From Platycnemis pennipes (taxonomy: Eukaryota > Arthropoda > Insecta > Odonata > Platycnemididae): a DNA stretch of 64,000 nucleotides. Both the position numbers and the translations under genes were made by a program. Within the stretch, counting starts at the first letter, position 1. Every line of letters starts with the position of its first letter. The DNA is taken from the NCBI GenBank assembly GCA_933228895.1, contig OW121846.1:77636064-77700063 (forward strand), written 5' to 3'. Below are positions 10,096 through 19,925 of this stretch, one piece after another. Below the pieces are notes generated by a model, which was not told the origin of the DNA, did no database searches, and was given only the letters and a program-made list of their open reading frames with translations.

Positions 10096-10675
10096 GTAAT
10101 AAGTTGGGGTTCGCAAAATATTTTTAACATCATCACTGAAAATATTGCCTTGGAATTTGTTTAAGAGATTAAGTCTAAATTTCAACCTGCGATCTGACAA
10201 TGATTCCCAATTTAATTCATTCAATAGACTAGTTACGCTAATAAGTTACCGTCCCTTTAAAAATCTTGCCGATCTTCGCTGTACACGTTCACAAGTAATT
10301 AGGCCGATTTCGTAGGGATCCCATGCACTGGCAGCATTTTCCAAATGTGGTCTAACAAGGGAAAAGTAGCTCATTTCTCGTACATGATCGTCACATTTAC
10401 CTAGTACTCTTTTGACGAATCCCAGTTTACACTTCGCTTGACACATTATTTCACGTATGTGTTCACCCCGGGAATGATCATGTGTCAGTCTTTTTCCAAG
10501 ATGCGTGATGGATTCCTCGTTTGTTAATACATTATTACTTATGGTGTAAGTGCTAGGAGGAGAGCTATTCTTTTCCAAAAATTCATTACTAGACATTTTT
10601 TAAAGTTTAACTCAAACTGCCATGTTTCACACCAATTTCAATTGCTTGTAGGTCATCGTTTAAATATTGTTTATC
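10096..10675 (-). pseudogene. LINE-A thumb and C-terminal coding fragment
   Basis: Antisense LINE-A without tail or UTR. Minus-strand frames 10246-10596 and 10036-10224 read KLGFVKRVLGKCDDHVREMS, LVRPHLENAASAWDPYEI, then NELNWESLSDRRLKFRLNLL. A frameshift near 10235 separates them. No catalytic FADD is included. Confidence 0.83.
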
Positions 10676-10900
10676 CTACATCTACATCTATACGATACCC
10701 TGCAAGCCACCGTGAGGGTGTGTGGCAGGGGGTGAAGATCACCAGGCATGCACTACTAACATGCAAACTAGCAACTATATTGTCTCATGCAACTTGTTGT
10801 TAGTGTCTACAGTATTTAAGGGGTAAGACATGCTATTGGTTGCATGCAACTTGATTGTTAGTGTCTACAGTATTTAAGGGGTAAGACATCCTATTGGTAA
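10676..10900 (-). mobile_element. LINE-B 3' end with 57-bp tandem duplication
   Basis: Antisense LINE-B tail, hairpins and UTR. The UTR block catgcaacttg..ctattggtt occurs twice in tandem (10786-10842 and 10843-10899) with only small differences. Confidence 0.83.
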
Positions 10901-11275
10901 AATGACATGAAGGTAACCCAAATAACAGCATGCTGTCTTTGCTATTTTTATCTTTTTTTAAATAATTAGTGAAGATTAGAATATTATTAGTAATTTTTTA
11001 TTCATGATATATAGGTCACTTTTAGTGAAAATTCACCCTCTGCCGCACACCTTATATCTACATTTACATCTACGCGATACCCTGCAAGGCTCTACCAGGG
11101 TGTGTGGCAGGGGGTGAGGAGCAGCATGCCCGCTCTTTTGAATTGCAAACAAGCTACTATATGGTCTCATGAAATTAGATTATTAGTATCTACGTAGTAA
11201 ATAAGAGATTAGTTGTTAATATATTCACCATGCACTACAGAATCCTCGAAAATTACCTTAATGGTTGCTTGCATT
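10901..11275. mobile_element. LINE-A UTR (plus) meeting LINE-B 3' end (minus)
   Basis: 10901-11065 is a sense LINE-A UTR cut within the hairpin (ctgccgcacacctta). 11066-11275 is antisense LINE-B with tail, hairpin and UTR. Another tail-to-tail pair. Confidence 0.78.
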
Positions 11276-12071
11276 GAATTATATGAATGTAGATATAGTC
11301 TTCAAATGCATAGAATCGGATGACGTTCATCATTGAGGATGATAAACATTTACAACACCCACATGCAATGCCTTGGTCGTCAATTGATATCAGCGTCCAA
11401 ACTGCGTCATTTTCATGGTGAAATTGCGAAAACGTCGTTGCAGTCCCTTATCTACACCGGTTTTCGAGGAGGGGGAAGGGGCTCGGGACCTGCCCACAGT
11501 AGGGGAGTAATTCAAGAAGATAAGGTGTTACAGGGGTGGGGGGTAGCACGGGGGATAAGGCGAAGATTGACAGCAATGACAGCGCCAAGGTCAGGTATTT
11601 AGGTTCAGTGATGACGCATGTAACATATTGGGTGAGGGGGGATAAGGGTCATCACAATCGGATACGAAAGTGGGAAATCCAGGCCAAATATTTGGAGTCC
11701 GTCAAACCACTTCAAATTACCCATTTTGTTGAAGGAGAGAGATATTAACATCATAAAAAACTAATATTTATTGCCATACGCGCATTAAGTTCTGCTTCAA
11801 AATCTGTATAATATGCAGTTCTTTTACAACTATTAATCTAAATTAAATCTACCAACACATACAGAGCAAATACGTGTAAATTTGCAATATACCCTGCAAG
11901 CCACCATTGGCAATGGGCGAATTCACACCAAATAATATGTAGTGACGTGTGTTCTTAAAATTTGCTTCAAAATCATTAATATGCGCAGCTTCTGTTATAT
12001 TTTTGTAAAGACCAGATTCAGGTACATTTGATTTCCCATTTCTGCGTTAAGAGCAATGTAGTATATAATTC
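11276..12071. other. Intergenic, G-rich segment and a decayed LINE-A tip
   Basis: A G-rich stretch at about 11460-11640 gives open frames without recognisable domains. At 11884-11960 a decayed antisense LINE-A tip is visible (taccctgcaagccaccattg). No gene seen. Confidence 0.45.
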
Positions 12072-12662
12072 TACATCTACATAATAACCTGTATACCACA
12101 ATAATGGTGATTGGCAGGGGGTGAATTCACATCTATCATGCATTACATATCGTTCTTAAAAAAGGATCAGCAATAATATACTAGTCTAAACTTCATCATT
12201 TAAAAAAGATAAAAATAGCAAAGCAAGCATGCAATATAATTCTGTTATTAAGGTTAGAATCACACCAACATGCAGTTGCCTGTTGGTGTGAGGACTACGT
12301 GCCTATGCTATCCATTGATACAATCGTCCCCCCTGCCACACACCTTTATGGTGGCTTGCAGGGTATTATTTAGATGTAGATGAATCGTATATATATACTA
12401 TTGGATATATTTACAGCTATATTTATATCCCTAATTGTGCGAGGAAAAAAGGACATATTGAATCAGTCAATTCGGCAATCAATTTCTATAATTTTGTGAC
12501 ATAGTACATCCTATTATAGTAAATTGGAGTTAACAAAATATTTTAACGTCATCAGAGAATATATTATCCTGGAAATTAATGTAAGAGATTAAGTCTAAAT
12601 TTCAACCTACGTCCTGAAATTGACTTCCATTTTAATTCAAGTAATAGAATTGTTGCGCTAAA
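12072..12662 (-). mobile_element. Old LINE-A copy hosting a tip insertion
   Basis: Antisense LINE-A: tail, UTR and C-terminal coding region with many substitutions and an all-broken frame. A short fold-back (cacaccaaca / tgttggtgtg, 12261-12290) interrupts the UTR, and a 55-bp tip copy is inserted at 12328. Confidence 0.8.
12328..12382 (+). mobile_element. Tip-only element: 3' hairpin plus tail, with TSD
   Basis: Only the LINE-A terminal hairpin (CCCTGC-CACA-CACC-tttat-GGTG-GCTT-GCAGGG) and a tattatttagatgtagatg tail, inserted into an opposite-strand LINE-A. Direct repeats AATCGT at 12322-12327 and 12383-12388 flank it. The element begins at the foot of the hairpin. It has no coding capacity and must be moved in trans. 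Confidence 0.85.
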
Positions 12663-13294
12663 GTATTATATTTAAGTATTATAAGTGTTCACCTTTTGTT
12701 TTCCCTCAAATCCCTCCCCTCCAATATGCTCCTCACTTCTTATTCTATTTTTCAGGGAATACATTCAGTTGAATAGAACTTAAACGAAGCATGAATGTTT
12801 GCGACAGCGGACGTTAACTTAGGCAGTGAGTCAATTTTTAAATCAACTTTATTTTGTGTCAAGGACATTTTTTTAGACTCGCTAAATTGCGCAGTAGAGG
12901 GTTGATGTCTTATTGGCTTATTTTCTAGGGTGGTAGTTTAAGACTTATAGGTTCACCGAACCTGTTGTTTGGACCGGCCAAACTTGTTATTTTTAGTGCG
13001 TTCTAAATATTAGAGGCGCTTAGCGGACTGGGAACTAAAAAATACTGCGTGGTCTGTGGGCTGGCGATAATAGAAGGCATGGGGGATTATTTCGTCGAAA
13101 ACGTTTGCTTTGCTATATCTTGGAAAAAAGTTCTTATTATCTCCTAGAGTTGGATAGATATAGACAATTCATTGAACTCTACCCTATTTCCATTGTATGC
13201 AGCAGAGGAATCGAGGGAATGGATAAATATTAGAAATATATCTCGTTTTTACTTATCTTGCAAATATTGTCGTCAGCATATTCAGTCACTCAAT
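12663..13294. other. Intergenic, nothing recognised
   Basis: Single-copy-looking AT-rich DNA; no coding frame, tRNA or repeat identified. Confidence 0.45.
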
Positions 13295-13302
13295 TAATAT
13301 TA

Positions 13303-13810
13303 GCGTAACCAGTCTATTAAATGAATTGAAATGGGAATCATTGTCAGATCGCAGGTTGAAATTTAGACTTAATCTCTTACACAAATTCCAAGGCAATATT
13401 TTCAGTGATGATGTTAAAAATATTTTACGAACCCCAACTTACTATGGCAGACTGGACCATAATCATAAAGTTAGAGAAATTGATTGCCGAACTGACCGAT
13501 TCAAAATGTCCTTTTTCCCTCGCACAATTAGAGATACGAATAACGGTAAATATGTCCTATCGGAGAGTGCAATGAATAGCATTGGTAGCTGCATGTTGGT
13601 ATGAGTACTCAAAGCTAACCCTACTAACAGAATGTTTTTGTATGTTTGCTTTGCAATTTCTATCTTTTTTAAATAGTGTAGTTCTGACAACTATATTAAT
13701 ACTATTCCTTTTTTATGCTTGATATGTAGTGCATGTTTGGTGAGCAATCACCCCCTGCCAAACACCCTTATGGTGGCTTGCAGGGTATTATGTAGATGTA
13801 GATGTAGATG
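13303..13810 (+). mobile_element. LINE-A 508-bp 3' insertion with TSD
   Basis: Sense LINE-A from SLLNELKWESLS to the tail (GTAGAT)3. The C-terminal frame (13326 onward) is open and very close to the 6218-8047 copy, with one 2-nt loss before the usual stop (gagagtgcaatg). Direct repeats TAATATTA at 13295-13302 and 13811-13818 mark the insertion; the left one coincides partly with element sequence, so the exact boundary is uncertain. A clean 5'-truncated insertion into otherwise unrecognised DNA. Confidence 0.87.
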
Positions 13811-13818
13811 TAATATTA

Positions 13819-14057
13819 TTAATAGTAAGTTTTTTAGGGTTAAAAGAGTTTATTTGTGAGAGTGTGACAGATATATCAGCAAGGGCCGTTCAGGGTGGGA
13901 ATCTGAGTCATAGCAAATTTTCTTTTTTGTAAAAATTGCTGACTATTAATAATTATTTTGGAATAATGTAAAGTAAATTTATTGATAATTTCATCGTACT
14001 GGTGAAGCTATCAGACCGACGGCAAGGCATGAGGTGTGCCAAAGGATATCAAGGGAT
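13819..14057. other. Intergenic, nothing recognised
   Basis: Short AT-rich stretch between LINE-A copies, no feature supported. Confidence 0.4.
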
Positions 14058-14285
14058 GCAAGTTAGCATAAGTACTTTAAGGTGACCCAACTAATAGTAT
14101 GTATTTTGCGTGCTAGCTTTGCTATTTTTGTCTTTTATAAATTGTGAAGTTTAGACTAGAATATAATTTGGTGGAAATTCACTCCCTGAGTGGTGAGATA
14201 GTAGGGGGAGACGGTGAGATGGTTTGGTGAGATGGTGAGAATTCACCCTCTGCCACGCACCTTATTGGTAGCTTGCAGGGTATTC
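14058..14285 (+). mobile_element. Decayed LINE-A 3' UTR
   Basis: Sense LINE-A UTR in which a simple ggtgagatggt-type repeat has expanded before the hairpin (14190-14240). The hairpin is present but the tail has been replaced by the antisense tail of the next copy. Confidence 0.75.
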
Positions 14286-15016
14286 ATCTACATCTACATC
14301 TACATAATACCCCGCAAGCCACCACAAAGGTGTGTGCACCACAAAGTCGTGTGCGAGGGGGTGATTTCTCACCAAACATGCACTACATATCATGCATAAA
14401 AAAGGAATAGTATTAATATACTTGTCAGAACTTCACTATTTAAAAAAGATAGAAATTGCAAAGCAAACATGCAAAAACATTCTGTTAGTAGGGTTAGCTT
14501 TTAGTACTCATACCAACATGCAGCTACCAATGCTATCCATTGATACTCTCCGATTGGACATAATTACCGTTAATCGTATCTCTAATTGTACGAGGGAAAA
14601 AGGACATTTTGAATCGGGCAGTTCGGCAATCAATTTCTCTAATTTTATGAATATGGTCCAGTCTGCCATAGTCAGTTGGGGTTCACAATATATTTTTAAC
14701 GTCATCACTGAAAATATTATCATGGAATGTATTTAAGAAATTAAGTCTAAATTTGAACCTGCGATCTGACAATGATTCCCATTTTGATTCATTTGATAGA
14801 ATGGTTACGCTAATATAATTATCCTATCCGTTCAAAAATCATCTTTCAAGTCTCAAGTTCATTGTTTAGGCCGATTTCATAGGGATCCCATATACTGGCA
14901 GCATATTCCAAATGAGATCTAACAATGGAATAGTAGCTGATTCTCGTAAATGATCGTCACATTTACCCAGTACTCTTTTGATGAATCCCACTTAACGTTA
15001 CCTAGCTTGACCCATT
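14286..15016 (-). pseudogene. LINE-A C-terminal fragment and 3' UTR
   Basis: Antisense LINE-A from a (CATCTA)n tail through UTR and coding sequence to the KLGFIKRVLGKCDD region. Several frameshifts and stops. It carries an extra gtgtgcaccacaaag insertion inside the hairpin (14331-14350). Confidence 0.83.
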
Positions 15017-15417
15017 AAAATGGGAATCAATGTCAGATCGCAGGTTGAAATTTAGGGGCAGGCCAGTGCACCCAAAAAAATATATGTAGGTGCATATTAC
15101 AGGCGATTGTGTCCGAGCGAAGAGAAAGTTAGGATTTATAAAAAAAGTATTTCGAAAATATGATGAGAAGACAAAAGAGCGATGCTTATTTTCATTGTTA
15201 GGCCACACCTTGAGTACGCAGCCAGTGTATGGGAATGGGAATGATTTAGATTTGAACAGATAACTAGACATGCTGTAGCGTAGAGCAGCTAGGTTCGTTA
15301 AAAGGTGTTACGAACCGTTGAGTAGCGTTTCAGAAATAATAAAAGAATTAGGGTGGGAATCATTATCAGAATGTAGTTTAAAGTACAGATTAAATCTATT
15401 AGAGAAATTTCAATCGG
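15017..15417 (+). mobile_element. Scrambled LINE-A and LINE-B coding scraps
   Basis: 15017-15055 is a LINE-A scrap (WESMSDRRLKF). About 15075-15108 is a LINE-B endonuclease scrap (atatatgtaggtgcatatta). 15110-15417 is LINE-B thumb and C-terminal sequence (KRKLGFIKKVF, LSTQPVYG-like region, then FVKRCYEPLSSVSE). Pieces that are far apart in the element sit side by side, so the copy is rearranged. Confidence 0.72.
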
Positions 15418-16393
15418 ATAGCTTTACATCTACATCTACACGATACTAATAATTGGTCAAGCAAATCGTAAACTGGGATTCGTCAAAAGAGTACTGGGTA
15501 AATGTGACGATCATGTACGAGAAATCAGCTACTTTTCCCCTGTAAGACCTCATTTGGAATATGCTGCCAGTGTATGGGATCTCTACGAAATCGGTCTAAA
15601 TAACGAACTTGAACGTGTGCAGCGAAGATCGGCAAGATTTGTAAAGGGACGGTATGATAACCTTACAAGCGTAACCAGTCTATTAAATGAATTAAATTGG
15701 GTATCATTGTCAGATCGCAGGTTGAAATAAGGACTTAATCTCTTAAACAAACTCCAAGACTATATTTTCAGTGATGATGTTAAAAATATTTGGCGAAGAG
15801 AATTTAAAAATTCTCTTCGCCAAGCAGCATAATTCCCTTATGTGTCTTCCCCACGATAAATCCTTAGTGATTGTTACACCTAAATATCTTATGGTTTCAA
15901 TGTTTTCGACCTTCGTATAACTAAATTTATAGGTACGCTCTATCAAATTATTCCTCCTCCAAAAATTGATAGCTACATCCTTTTTAAGGTTATATTCTAA
16001 CTGCCATTTGTCGTACCACTCTTAAATTGCATCTAAATCCTTGCCAAGCAATATCCTGTCTTCTTCTTTTGATATACCCCTGTACACCTCCGCATCGTCT
16101 GCAAAGTGTCTAAGCTTACTACTAACTACAGTACCCAAATCGTGTGTGTATAAAAGAAATGGAAGCGGACCTACTACGCTACCCCGGGGAATTCCCGATG
16201 TGATTTCGATTGTGTCCGACATGATACCATCTATGACAATCCTCTGCTCTCGCCCACTTAAGAATTCTTTTACCCAACGCACTACGTCTTTATTTATACG
16301 AAAGCTCTCTAACTTCAAGATTAATTTATCATGAAGAACTTTATCGAATGCCTTTTTAAAGTCTAAAAATATCGCATCAACTTCAGTACTGTT
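15418..16393 (-). repeat. A/B composite segment, copy 1 (inverted relative to copy 2)
   Basis: 976 bp that matches the reverse complement of 28989-29965 end to end. In plus orientation: a LINE-B tail, sense LINE-A thumb and C-terminal sequence (15448-15789), a near-perfect palindrome (15790-15823), and antisense LINE-B reverse transcriptase (15824-16393, minus strand SGIPRGSVVGPLPFLLY and FADDAEVY). The minus-strand frames are broken. Differences from copy 2 are scattered point changes, by eye about one in fifteen bases. Confidence 0.85.
15790..15823. repeat. Palindrome at LINE-A/LINE-B junction
   Basis: 16-nt arms TTGGCGAAGAGAATTT and AAATTCTCTTCGCCAA around a 2-nt spacer. The left arm is LINE-B sequence (normally ..gcgaagagaaagc..); the right arm is its reverse complement, followed by oppositely oriented sequence. 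This suggests a fold-back event during synthesis or repair. Confidence 0.85.
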
Positions 16394-16977
16394 CTCTTAT
16401 AGTACGGGGGTAAAAAAAATGTTGAATCTATCAGTGCGACGATCTATCAGTATAGGTAAGTGTAAATTTTCTCATTTTTTTATTGTATCTACATCTACAT
16501 CTATACGATACCCTGCAAGCCACCGCGAGGGTGTGTGGCAGGGGATGAAGATCACCGGGCATGCACTGCTAACATGCAAACTAGCAACTATATTGTCTCA
16601 TGCAACTAGATTGTTAGTACCTATCTATAGTATTTGAGGGGTTAATACATGCATCATGCACGACAGAATACTCTAACGTATTTCCCCTACCTATCCGTTT
16701 CCTATGCTGCCTATTCTGTTCTCTTATATTACGGGGGAAAAATGCCATTTTGAATCTATCTGTACGACAATCTATCTCTCTAATCTTATTTATTTGGTCG
16801 AATGTAGCATAATACGCTTGTGTTTTTTAATATGTGCCTAACATCTTCAGTAAAGCTATCTGATTGAAATTTCTCTAATAGATTTAAACTGAACTTTAAT
16901 CTACGCTCTGATAATGATTCCCACCCTAATTCTTGTATTAATTCTGATACACTACTCAACCTATACAAATGCTTCAC
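16394..16977 (-). pseudogene. LINE-B C-terminal pieces and 3' end
   Basis: 16394-16450 is a scrap of antisense LINE-B coding sequence. 16491-16977 is a proper LINE-B 3' end: (CATCTA)n tail, hairpins, UTR, and C-terminal domain (SSVSELIQELGWESLSERRL, KFSLNLLEKFQSDSFTEDV). It stops at 16977, where an unrelated fragment begins. Confidence 0.83.
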
Positions 16978-17535
16978 GGCCGTAGAAAAACAGGAGAGGA
17001 CGACAGCGCACTACTGCACTCACTTTAAAAAGGCCCTTACAACGAGACTAACCAGAGAATACACCTACAACACATCTATGAACAACACTGAGAGATTTCA
17101 ACGCTTCTGGTGCAGCGGTGGATACCTGAGCAGCATAGATGAGGAAGGAACGCTGCACATTAATGAAGCCTTCCGGCCAAGGAAACCGGGAGAAGAAGAC
17201 GAGGATGTAGACATAAATGACGACGACGAAGACGAAGATGAAAATGATATGATATAAAAGGCTATATAAAACGAAAAAAGGGGCGAAGGCATATGTAGAA
17301 CGGGGTTCCACATGCTCGGAGGGATAGGGGTCCAAGGTTGCGGTACCCAGCCCCTTCGGCGGACCCTCCCAACGGGAGGAACCCCCGGACGCGAAACATA
17401 TGCAAAATGAAAATGAAATGATGACCAAAAATGAATGAATGAAATGAAAGTCTAAATAAATTGGGGTGAAGACGGAAAGTTAAATAACCTCCTAGTAGAT
17501 ACCGCCCTAGATAATAATAATAATAATAACACCAC
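16978..17535 (+). mobile_element. Unrelated retroelement-like fragment with (TAA)n tail
   Basis: An open plus frame from about 17009 reads HYCTHFKKALTTRLTREYTY, then NNTERFQRFWCSGGYLSSID, EEGTLHINEAFRPRKPGEED and an acidic C-terminus rich in Asp/Glu before a stop near 17256. A G/C-rich possible hairpin UTR (17320-17395) and a (TAA)6 run at 17512-17530 follow. ORF end, structured UTR and trinucleotide tail suggest the 3' end of another non-LTR retrotransposon, but I do not recognise the protein. It sits between two LINE-B parts that are not contiguous in the element, so there was also a deletion. Confidence 0.55.
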
Positions 17536-17917
17536 CGCATCGTCTGCAAAAAGTCTAAGGTTACTACTAACTACAGTACCCAAATCGTTTATGTATAAAA
17601 GAAATAGAAGCGGACCTATTACGCTACCCTGGGGAACTCCCGATGTGACTTCGATTGTGTCCGACATGATACCATCTATGACATCCCTCTGCACTCGCCC
17701 ACTTAAGAATTCTTTTACCCAACATACAACGTCTTTATTTATACCAAAACTCTCTAACTTCAAGATTAATTTGTCATGAGGAACCATATCGAAAGCCTTT
17801 TTAAAATCTAAAAATATCGCATCAACTTCAGTACTGCTTTCGCCGTGGACTAAAATATCGTGTACGAATAAAGCTAATTGTGTCTCGCAAGATCTACCTT
17901 TCCGGAACCCATGCTGT
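17536..17917 (-). pseudogene. LINE-B RT palm fragment
   Basis: Minus-strand frame 17452-17787 reads DKLILKLESFGINKDVVCWV, SGVPQGSVIGPLLFLLYIND and LFADDAVV. Upstream codons (LDFKKAFD equivalent) continue to about 17910. Both catalytic Asp motifs are covered, but the fragment has neither fingers nor thumb. Confidence 0.85.
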
Positions 17918-17924
17918 ATGACTT

Positions 17925-17973
17925 CATCTACACGATACTCTGCAAGCCACCGCGGGGGTGTAGGCAGGGAGGC
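17925..17973 (-). mobile_element. Tip-only element with 7-bp TSD
   Basis: A 49-bp antisense LINE-B-type tip: catctacacgatac tail, hairpin foot ctctgc, ccaccgcgggggtg and ggcaggga. Direct repeats ATGACTT at 17918-17924 and 17974-17980 flank it. Like the copy at 12328, it ends just past the foot of the terminal hairpin and carries no UTR. Confidence 0.8.
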
Positions 17974-17980
17974 ATGACTT

Positions 17981-19002
17981 CTGAGAGATGTCGCATATTT
18001 CTATACCTTATGTATCAAATATAAATGATCCCTTCTATATTATATTTTTTAACTAATAAAAGAACCGGCAAGAAAGTTTTACAACCGGCATAATATTTAG
18101 ATTCTTCATTTTGATGCATGTCTGGTGGTAATGAATCTCTTGCGGTGGCTGGTAGGATAATGTGCAGATGTGTTGATACATGAAGTACAAATGGTAAAAT
18201 ATACTAATCGATATGTGTAATTCAATGCATAACTACGGCAATATCTAATCATAAATCCTTTAAAATAAAAACAAAATTGAGCACTCGGAAGGCATTTAGA
18301 GAAGCATGATTTATTTTTGACAAGATAATAATATTTGCGATTCGATAAACTCAAAGAATCCATTGTGAGGGACCAGGTTCCGCGAAGAGGTGATTCTGAG
18401 CTTGCTTACTCCGCTACTCTCAGACGCTGAAAAAGCTGCCGAAGGCCAGCCAATCATTCGCCGGCATTGTTAATGAATCCTGGCTGTAAGAGAAAGCAAA
18501 CCGTTAGTGAGGAAACGATCGAGCCCCGAGTCACGGCATTATTCATGGGACGCTACGAAGAATGTAATTGCTTTGCTCTTCCGGAAGATTTCAAAGGTTA
18601 ATGCCGCCTGCCTGCCGCCTATGACTGCCTGCTTTTCTAGAAATTCCCTACAGTTTTTGCAATCAGCATACCACACATACTTAAGCATAAAAACTAAAAT
18701 AAACGAGTTCCCTTTGACAGCATATTACAAGCGGATATCTAATATCCACGACGAACGTAATATTCGAAGCGGTGAAATGGGAAAATTTTATGGCAACATT
18801 TCATCACAAGTTATGATTATGCCGTTGTAAATTGGAATTTGATCATGAGTTTTGACTCAGAGTTGATCTGCTATAAAAAAGAATGCAATCACATGTTCTA
18901 CGTAGATTATGTATTTCTGAGACCGCCAGGGAATATTAAAATTATGAACGAGGACAAGACAGCACGATTTTGAAGCAATAAAAAATGGGAGAGGAGCATA
19001 TA
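17981..19002. other. Intergenic, possible decayed tip
   Basis: No gene recognised. 18115-18175 vaguely matches a LINE-B tip (catgtctggtggtaatga, cttgcggtggctgg). The rest looks single-copy. Confidence 0.45.
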
Positions 19003-19525
19003 ATACATCTATGCGATACCGTGCAAGCCACCAGTACGCTACCATATTAGCGTAACCAGTCTACTAAATGAATTAAAATGGGAATCATTGTCACATCAGA
19101 GGGTGAAATTAAGACTCAATTTCTTAAATAAATTCCAAAAGAATATTTTCAGTGATGACGTTAAAAATGTACTGCGAATTCCAACTTGCTATGGTAGACT
19201 GGACCATAATCACAAAATTAGAGAAATAGATTGGCGAGCTGACAGATTCAAAATGTCCTTCTAGCCTCATAGAATTAGGGATATGAATGCATGGCCAATT
19301 CGAGTGTATCAATGGATAACATAGGTAGTTGCATCGAGGTATGAGGACTTGAAGCTAACCCAACTAACAGCATGTTTTTGCATGCTTGCTTTCCAATTTT
19401 ACCTTTTTTAATAGTGAAGTTTAGACTAGTATATTAATAATAATCCGTTTTGTACATGATATGTAGTGATGTTTGGTGAGAATTCACCCCCTGCCACACA
19501 CCTTTAGGGTGATTGCAGGGTATGA
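19003..19525. mobile_element. LINE-B tip scrap (minus) and LINE-A 3' part (plus)
   Basis: 19003-19035 is an antisense tip cut inside the hairpin loop. 19041-19525 is sense LINE-A from SLLNELKWESLS to the hairpin, decayed, with a UTR deletion. Its tail is replaced by the following antisense copy. Confidence 0.78.
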
Positions 19526-19925
19526 TGTACATCTACATCTACATAATACCCTGCAAGCCACCATAAAGGTGTGTGGCAGGGGGTGAACTCTAACCAAATA
19601 TGCACTACATATCATGCATAAAATTTGTAATTAAAAATTAAAATAGCAAAGCATACATGCAAAAACATGCTGTTAGTTGGGTTAGCTTTAAGTCCTTATA
19701 CAAACATGCAGCTACCAATGTTATCTATTTGCTACACTCGTAATGGATACATTTACCGTTATTCATATCCCTAACAGTACGAGGAAAGAAGGACATTTTG
19801 AATCTGTCAGTTCGGCAATCAATTTCTCTAATTTTGTGATTATGGTCCAGTATACGATAGTAAGTTGGGTTCCGCAAAATATTTTTAGCATCATCACTGA
19901 AAATATGGTCTTGGATGTAGATGTA
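19526..19925 (-). mobile_element. LINE-A 3' end
   Basis: Antisense LINE-A, tail (CATCTA)n to the NIFSDD block, belonging to the subfamily with acatgctgttagttggg. It starts exactly where the previous sense copy loses its tail, forming a tail-to-tail pair. At the far end gatgtagatgtatg suggests a leftover tail of another copy. Confidence 0.83.

Noticed and set aside
11536..11748. Frame containing VRYLGSVMTH, reminiscent of an RT C-terminal motif
   Set aside because: Only a few residues match and neighbouring residues do not; chance similarity is more likely.
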